A DNA stretch of 12,945 nt from positions 1 through 12,945 of the forward strand of contig JAOUFZ010000023.1 of assembly GCA_029857995.1 (NCBI GenBank). Reading direction: 5' to 3'. The notes under the pieces are model-generated. The model was given only the letters and a program-made list of their open reading frames with translations, was not told the origin of the DNA and searched no databases. A program made the translations under genes and the position numbers. Source of the stretch: Dehalococcoidia bacterium (GTDB lineage: Bacteria > Chloroflexota > Dehalococcoidia > GIF9 > AB-539-J10). Positions 12,459 through 12,945 of the stretch are shown in pieces (the stretch's first letter is position 1; each line of letters begins with the position of its first letter).

Positions 12459-12464
12459 TATAAT
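12459..12464 (+). promoter_or_regulatory. -10 element TATAAT for the nuclease gene
   Basis: A perfect TATAAT lies 30 bp before the nuclease ATG. No good -35 is seen at 16-18 bp spacing. A TG directly precedes the hexamer, near to but not exactly the extended -10 form. The expected start is near 12471, giving a short leader of about 24 nt. Confidence 0.45.
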
Positions 12465-12494
12465 AATATTGGCAAAAAACAAGAAGATGCAGGC

Positions 12495-12945
12495 ATGATC
12501 ACCTCATACAGTCGCAAGTTAATGTTAGGTATCCCTCAAGGAACCTTGATTGACCTGGAGACCACAGGTCTTGATGTAGACCACGATGAAATAGTGCTCT
12601 TCGGCTATATTCAAGGGAGTCGCCTTGAGGTAATTTGCCGGAATTCGGAAAAGGAAGCACCGTTCACTGTTCAGCTTGCTGAACTCGTTTCCACTCTCCC
12701 CAGACCATTCTATGCCTACAATCTCTCCTTCGAGAAGGGATTTCTCCAGGCTAAAGGGATTCACATAGAAGGGGTCGACTTGTTCCAACCCTGGAAGGAA
12801 AAAGCCGAAGCGCTTTACCTCAAGTGGCCGAAGCTGGACGAGCTGTTTTCCCATGCGGAGCACTATTTTAACGAGCCGGTGATAAGCGGCAGAGACGTCC
12901 CTCTGCTATGGCAAAAATTCCTTAACACAAGGGACGATAACTATC
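12495..12945 (+). CDS. DEDD-type 3'-5' exonuclease / YprB-like ribonuclease H-fold protein (partial)
   Basis: The N-terminal 150 residues run off the window edge. GTLIDLETTGLDVDHDEIVL (16-35) carries exonuclease motif I with D20 and E22, the metal-binding acid pair. PFYAYNLSFEKGFL (71-84) fits motif II, with the N-x-x-F pattern and Glu80 where Asp is common. KLDELF (113-118) and GRDVPLLWQKFL (132-143) resemble the motif III region of the RNase_H_2/YprB family rather than DnaQ epsilon. It is probably a nuclease acting on DNA or RNA 3' ends. The start ATG has only a weak purine run upstream; ATG 12522 is an alternative. It has its own -10 and lies 125 nt past the strong terminator, so it is a separate unit. 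Confidence 0.72.
   Translation, partial: MITSYSRKLMLGIPQGTLIDLETTGLDVDHDEIVLFGYIQGSRLEVICRNSEKEAPFTVQLAELVSTLPRPFYAYNLSFEKGFLQAKGIHIEGVDLFQPWKEKAEALYLKWPKLDELFSHAEHYFNEPVISGRDVPLLWQKFLNTRDDNY

Overview
The window looks like a chromosomal segment of a Gram-positive-type or Chloroflexota-like anaerobe. Dehalococcoidia is my best guess, inferred from the style of the primary sigma factor, a lipoprotein-type corrinoid uptake system with an adenosyltransferase, and a COG2403/cDPGS-like protein paired with carbamate kinase. No rRNA or other decisive marker is present, so this is inference only. Shine-Dalgarno (SD) motifs are clear, and two near-consensus sigma-A promoters (TTGACA, 17 nt, TAGAAT or TAGTAT) are visible.

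Layout: (1) 1-1750: the tail of an upstream gene, then the primary sigma factor rpoD/sigA, a weak terminator and a possible 32-residue Lys/Glu-rich small protein. (2) 1945-3460: an accessory-looking stretch. It holds a small winged-helix-like protein, a charged coiled-coil protein built from three 40-residue (120 bp) repeats, gene-poor DNA, the 3' half of a tRNA-Lys(UUU) and the degraded C-terminus of a tyrosine integrase. The last two are the scar of a tRNA-targeting integrative element. (3) 3463-7182: a corrinoid (B12) module, btuF-cobO-btuC-btuD, all on +. It is preceded by a strong promoter with a 14-bp palindromic operator candidate repeated 20 bp downstream. A 60-nt AT-rich inverted repeat separates cobO from btuC. 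(4) 7194-9024: two minus-strand genes, an alpha/beta hydrolase and a RimJ/RimL-type GNAT acetyltransferase, separated by 382 bp with several hairpins. (5) 9565-11951: a cyclic-2,3-diphosphoglycerate-synthetase-like P-loop protein, with carbamate kinase beginning at or just after its stop. (6) 12031-12370: a strong promoter, a series of perfect hairpins and a 12-bp-stem terminator. This is a candidate structured non-coding RNA of about 300 nt that I cannot match to any family I know. (7) 12495 to the edge: the N-terminal part of a DEDD-type 3'-5' exonuclease / YprB-like nuclease.

How the genes work together: BtuF captures corrinoid outside the cell and BtuC/BtuD import it. CobO adenosylates it to the coenzyme form, so this is a salvage set rather than a de novo pathway. 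The cDPGS-like protein and carbamate kinase look translationally coupled and probably act in one process. The most novel candidates are the orphan RNA, the operator in front of btuF, and the cDPGS-like/carbamate kinase pair.
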